Assembly (NCBI RefSeq): GCF_000011385.1
Contig: NC_005125.1
Location: 1,674,001 to 1,738,000, forward strand
Length of the DNA: 64,000 nt
From: Gloeobacter violaceus PCC 7421
Lineage (GTDB): Bacteria > Cyanobacteriota > Cyanobacteriia > Gloeobacterales > Gloeobacteraceae
Direction of reading: 5' to 3'
The notes under the pieces were generated by a model. The model had not been told where the DNA came from. It did not search any database and was given only the letters and a program-made list of their open reading frames with translations. Below, piece by piece: positions 61,391 to 64,000 of the stretch. Numbering within the stretch: position 1 is the stretch's first letter; every line of letters starts with the position of its first letter. The position numbers and the translations under genes are program-made.

Positions 61391-62302
61391 TCAGGCGCGG
61401 CGATAAACCTCGGCGGCGGCCCGGTGCAGCAGGGCGTGCCGCGCCACCAGCGCGTCGAGATTGTTGTCGTAGCCGCCGCCGATGACGGCTGCCACCGGTA
61501 TGCCTCGCTTCAGACAGAGGCCCAGCACCGCGCGGTCGCGCTCGAACAATCCCCGGTCGGTGAGGGCGAGCTTGCCCAGTTTGTCGCTGCGGTGGGGATC
61601 GACCCCGGCGTCGTAGAGCACCAGGTCGGGGCGGACGGTCTCGATGAGCCCCGGCAGGTGCTCGTTCAGGACGCGCAGGTAAGTATCGTCGTCCAACCCG
61701 ATGGGCAGCGGAACGTCCAGGTCGCTGCGCTGCTTGCGGCCGGGAAAATTTTGTTCGCAGTGCATCGAGAAGGTGAACACCCCGGGTTCGTCCGCGAAAA
61801 TCCAGGCGGTGCCGTCGCCCTGGTGCACATCAAGATCGACGATGAGCACGCGGCGCACCTGTCCCTCGGCCAACAGCACCCGGGCGCTCACCGCCAGGTC
61901 GTTGAAGATGCAAAAGCCGGAACCGAAGTCCGGAAAGGCGTGGTGGGTGCCGCCGCAGGTGTTGCAGGCGAGACCGTGCCTGAGGGCGAGCCGGGCGGTC
62001 AAGATCGTGCCGCCCACGGCGGTGCAGGTGCGCTCGACTAGAGCCGGACTCCAAGGTAGGCCAATGCGCCGAAATTCCTGAGCGCTTAAGATCCCTGCGC
62101 AAAAATCCGCGACATAGCGCGGCGCGTGCACCAGTGTCAGCCACTCCCAACCGGCCCGCTCCGGCTCCCAAAATTGCTCCGGCCGGGCGACGCCCTGGTT
62201 GAGCAAATAGTGGTGGAGGCGGCTGAATTTGCCCATTGGAAAGCGGTGGGCGGGGGGCAGGTTCGCCTCGTAGCGGGGGCTGTAAACGAAGGGCAGTTCC
62301 AC
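61391..62302 (-). CDS. Histone deacetylase-superfamily (acetoin utilisation/HDAC-like) hydrolase
   Basis: 303 residues. The zinc-dependent deacetylase fold is complete: NTCGGTHHAFPDFGSGFCIF with the catalytic His pair, VLIVDLDVHQGDGTAWIFAD with the metal-binding Asp and His, and VLYDAGVDPHRSDKLGKL with the second Asp. Bacterial members remove acetyl groups from small molecules or proteins; the substrate here is unknown. It lies 10 bases downstream of rpoZ on the same strand, so gmk-rpoZ-HDAC may form one unit. Confidence 0.92.
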   Translation of the reverse strand: MELPFVYSPRYEANLPPAHRFPMGKFSRLHHYLLNQGVARPEQFWEPERAGWEWLTLVHAPRYVADFCAGILSAQEFRRIGLPWSPALVERTCTAVGGTILTARLALRHGLACNTCGGTHHAFPDFGSGFCIFNDLAVSARVLLAEGQVRRVLIVDLDVHQGDGTAWIFADEPGVFTFSMHCEQNFPGRKQRSDLDVPLPIGLDDDTYLRVLNEHLPGLIETVRPDLVLYDAGVDPHRSDKLGKLALTDRGLFERDRAVLGLCLKRGIPVAAVIGGGYDNNLDALVARHALLHRAAAEVYRRA

Positions 62303-62312
62303 GCCGAACGGC

Positions 62313-62534
62313 TCAATCGCCGATGATTTCAGGCTCGTTCATTTCGTCGGACATCTCGAAGATGGCCCGCAGCACCGGTTTGAAGTTGCCGTCGTCGTCG
62401 TTGAGATCTTCGTAGCGGCGGCGCTTGGCGCGGTTGGCCACCTGGACGGTGATGCGATAGCGGTTGGCGGCGGCGTCGACCAGTTGCTCGACGCGGCGCA
62501 TCAACTCTGCGGTTTCAACCACCGGCTGGTTCAT
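62313..62534 (-). CDS. rpoZ: RNA polymerase omega subunit
   Basis: 73 residues from ATG 62534 with GAGGAA about 8 bases upstream; a TTG 15 bases further up is unlikely. Cyanobacterial omega features: [40 protein letters not shown] and [18 protein letters not shown]. It stabilises the beta-prime subunit in core polymerase. Its start lies inside the end of gmk (20-base overlap), a gene pairing common in bacteria. Confidence 0.93.
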   Translation of the reverse strand: MNQPVVETAELMRRVEQLVDAAANRYRITVQVANRAKRRRYEDLNDDDGNFKPVLRAIFEMSDEMNEPEIIGD

Positions 62535-63132
62535 CGGGTATTTCCTCAAACAACAGACGTTCTACTGCTTCGACGGCCGCCGCCAGTTTGTCGTTGACCA
62601 CCTGGTGATCGAAGCGGTCGGCTAGGGCCAGTTCTTCACGGGCGCGCGCCAGACGGCGCTCGATCGCCTCGGGCGCATCGGTGCCGCGGGAGCGCAGGCG
62701 CTCCGCCAGCACCTCCAGCGAAGGCGGGCGAATGAATACCAGCATAGCCGCCGGAAAGTTGTTTTTGACCTGCAGCGCCCCTTGCACGTCGATTTCGAGG
62801 ACCACCGGCTCGCCCACTGCCAGCCGTTCGAGCACCGGAGTCTTGGGAGTGCCGTAGTAATTGCCGACGTAGCAGGCCCACTCCAACAGATCATCCGTGG
62901 CGATCCATTCTTCAAATTCGGCGGCGCTCAAAAAGCGATAGTCCCTGCCGTCGACCTCGCCGGGGCGCGGCGGGCGGGTGGTGGCCGACACCGAGACATA
63001 GAGCCCCGGGTGACGCTCGCGCACTTCCCGCAAGATCGTGTCTTTGCCGACGCCGCTCGGGCCGCTGAGCACCAGCAACCTACTCAAGGGATGCCCTGCA
63101 GGCGATCCGGCGGATCGCCGATAAAATGGCAT
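62515..63132 (-). CDS. gmk: Guanylate kinase
   Basis: 205 residues from ATG 63132; upstream in-frame codons to 63267 run into the divergent gene's control region. It phosphorylates GMP to GDP. P-loop GPSGVGKDT near residue 24 (Asp replaces the usual Ser/Thr after GK), GMP-binding segment [19 protein letters not shown] and lid region [18 protein letters not shown]. The catalytic motifs are otherwise intact. It overlaps rpoZ downstream and is divergent from the NFACT gene, with 133 bases between the starts. Confidence 0.94.
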   Translation of the reverse strand: MPFYRRSAGSPAGHPLSRLLVLSGPSGVGKDTILREVRERHPGLYVSVSATTRPPRPGEVDGRDYRFLSAAEFEEWIATDDLLEWACYVGNYYGTPKTPVLERLAVGEPVVLEIDVQGALQVKNNFPAAMLVFIRPPSLEVLAERLRSRGTDAPEAIERRLARAREELALADRFDHQVVNDKLAAAVEAVERLLFEEIPDEPAGG

Positions 63133-63265
63133 GGCCTGATGCGCAGCGTTCCAATCCAATGGGCCGGACGTCCATAAAAGCAGGTACAGCATTTCCCGTA
63201 TCTCATCGTAACGCGCCCCCCGGCGGTGGGTGCGGCGGGCCGGGCACAAAGGAGTCGGGCTGAGC

Positions 63266-64000
63266 ATGCAAGCGGTCGATTTTACAGCGCTGAGCGCAGC
63301 GCGCGCCGAAATCCAATCCGCCTGGATTCCGGCGCGCGTCGAGCAGATTCGCCAGGACGATTACCAGACCATCAAACTGCAGCTGAAGACCTTTGCTGCC
63401 CAGCGCTGGCTGGTGGCCAGTTGCCACCCTCAGGCGGCCCGGCTGCACATGGGCGAAGCGAGCCGGGGCAAGGGGGCGCGCTTCTCCTTTGCTTCGACCC
63501 TGCATCAGTACCTGGGGGGCCGGGTGCTGGTGCACTGTGTACAGCCGCAATGGGAGCGGATCGTGCGGCTGGGTTTCGCCCGTCGCCCCGAGCAGGAGCC
63601 GGAGGTGGAACTGCATGTCGAGGTGATGGGCAAGTACAGCAACATCGTTCTCACCGATCCGAGCGGCCAGATCCTGGCCCTGGCCCACTCGGTCTCGGCC
63701 GCCCAGTCGCGGGTGCGGCCTTTGCTGTTGGGAGAAATCTACCAGTCGCCGCCGCCCTTGAGCGGCCCCATCCCCAACCCCGACGAACCCTTTGCAAGCT
63801 GGTGCGCCCGGCTTTCGGTGGTGCCCGGTCCTTTTGCCCCCACTTTGTTTAAAGCTTACCGCGGGGTCAGCCAGACCCTTGCCCAGCAGATGCTCGCCGA
63901 GGCGCATCTGCCCACAAAAGTGCATATTGCCGAACTTGCAGAAATCGACTGGCGGAGGCTCTGGGAACTCTGGCGGCAGTGGCTCGCCTGCCTAGGCGAG
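63266..64000 (+). CDS. NFACT-family protein (Rqc2/RqcH/FbpA-like), C-terminus outside window
   Basis: 245 N-terminal codons are visible from ATG 63266, with AAAGGAG about 11 bases upstream; the frame is open to the window edge. The NFACT-N domain begins QAVDFTALSAARAEIQSAWI and shows the conserved IPARVEQIRQDDYQTIKLQL and EVMGKYSNIVLTDPSGQILA blocks. RqcH-type members add alanine tails to stalled nascent chains on free 50S subunits, and FbpA members were first described as fibronectin-binding. The ribosome quality-control role is more likely for cyanobacteria. Confidence 0.9.
   Translation, partial: MQAVDFTALSAARAEIQSAWIPARVEQIRQDDYQTIKLQLKTFAAQRWLVASCHPQAARLHMGEASRGKGARFSFASTLHQYLGGRVLVHCVQPQWERIVRLGFARRPEQEPEVELHVEVMGKYSNIVLTDPSGQILALAHSVSAAQSRVRPLLLGEIYQSPPPLSGPIPNPDEPFASWCARLSVVPGPFAPTLFKAYRGVSQTLAQQMLAEAHLPTKVHIAELAEIDWRRLWELWRQWLACLGE

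Noticed and set aside
1-64000. CRISPR arrays, rRNA genes, integrases
   Set aside because: No regularly spaced direct repeats, rRNA-like sequence or integrase frame was seen anywhere in the window.

Overview
The window is GC-rich cyanobacterial DNA with about 65 protein genes packed on both strands. Cyanobacterial markers are a CpcS/CpeS-type bilin lyase, an NblB-like HEAT protein, a DUF3598 protein, MenA, NdhA, GuaB3, DUF3067, a transaldolase carrying EF-hands, and the cyanobacterial nirA / ntcB-cnaT / nrtABCD-narB gene set. High GC, frequent GTG/TTG starts and loose operon structure suggest a Gloeobacter-like lineage. That assignment is an inference from gene content, not from a database match.

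Layout. 1-2.65 kb: TPR protein (cut by the window edge), subtilase, small OB-like protein. 2.7-6.9 kb: membrane protein and nirA on the minus strand, divergent from ntcB-cnaT. 6.9-12.4 kb: two Uma2 proteins, tldE/tldD, a VOC protein and a hypothetical. 12.5-20.1 kb: nitrate operon nrtA-nrtB-nrtC-nrtD-narB followed by a single-domain globin. 20.1-29.3 kb: PIN toxin/antitoxin, HEAT and DUF3598 proteins, three tiny genes, menA, dciA, folE, an SDR, ndhA and small exported proteins. 29.4-34.1 kb: a split histidine-kinase pair with an Rre1/Ycf29-like regulator, then an exported phosphodiesterase. 34.3-36.2 kb: four consecutive small exported proteins, two of them built from a Gln-rich 14-residue repeat. 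36.2-42 kb: Uma2, tRNA-Ser(GGA), tal-gpmA-amylase, an MscS remnant and a DUF1269 protein. 42.2-44.6 kb: rplK-rplA-rplJ-rplL with an L10 leader. 44.7-54.5 kb: guaB3, a LOG-family protein, accD, DUF3067, Uma2, dnaX and a TonB-dependent receptor. 54.5-55.4 kb: an IS630-family element. 55.5-64 kb: a truncated small gene, cpcS-like, MscS, an RNase II/R-type protein, a frameshifted hicB, an aldo/keto reductase, an HDAC-like protein, rpoZ-gmk, and the start of an NFACT protein.

Nitrate assimilation is the main functional theme. NrtABCD imports nitrate, NarB and NirA reduce it to ammonium, and NtcB and CnaT are the expected pathway activators. The nirA and nrtA upstream regions share one promoter design. 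Each has a 17-bp GTTAT-N7-ATAAC palindrome, then exactly 25 bp, then GTA-N8-CAC, then 22 bp, then a TTN3T hexamer. In both cases the palindrome centre lies 110 bp from the chosen start codon. A third, textbook NtcA promoter (GTA-N8-TAC-N22-TAN3T) faces ntcB-cnaT. This predicts a circuit in which NtcA activates ntcB-cnaT and then acts with NtcB at nirA and nrt.

The least explained system is the four-gene set at 34.36-36.17 kb. The proteins have signal peptides and xQTxVxVxxxxQxQ repeats, which suggests a surface or extracellular fibre. No curli-type secretion gene lies next to it.
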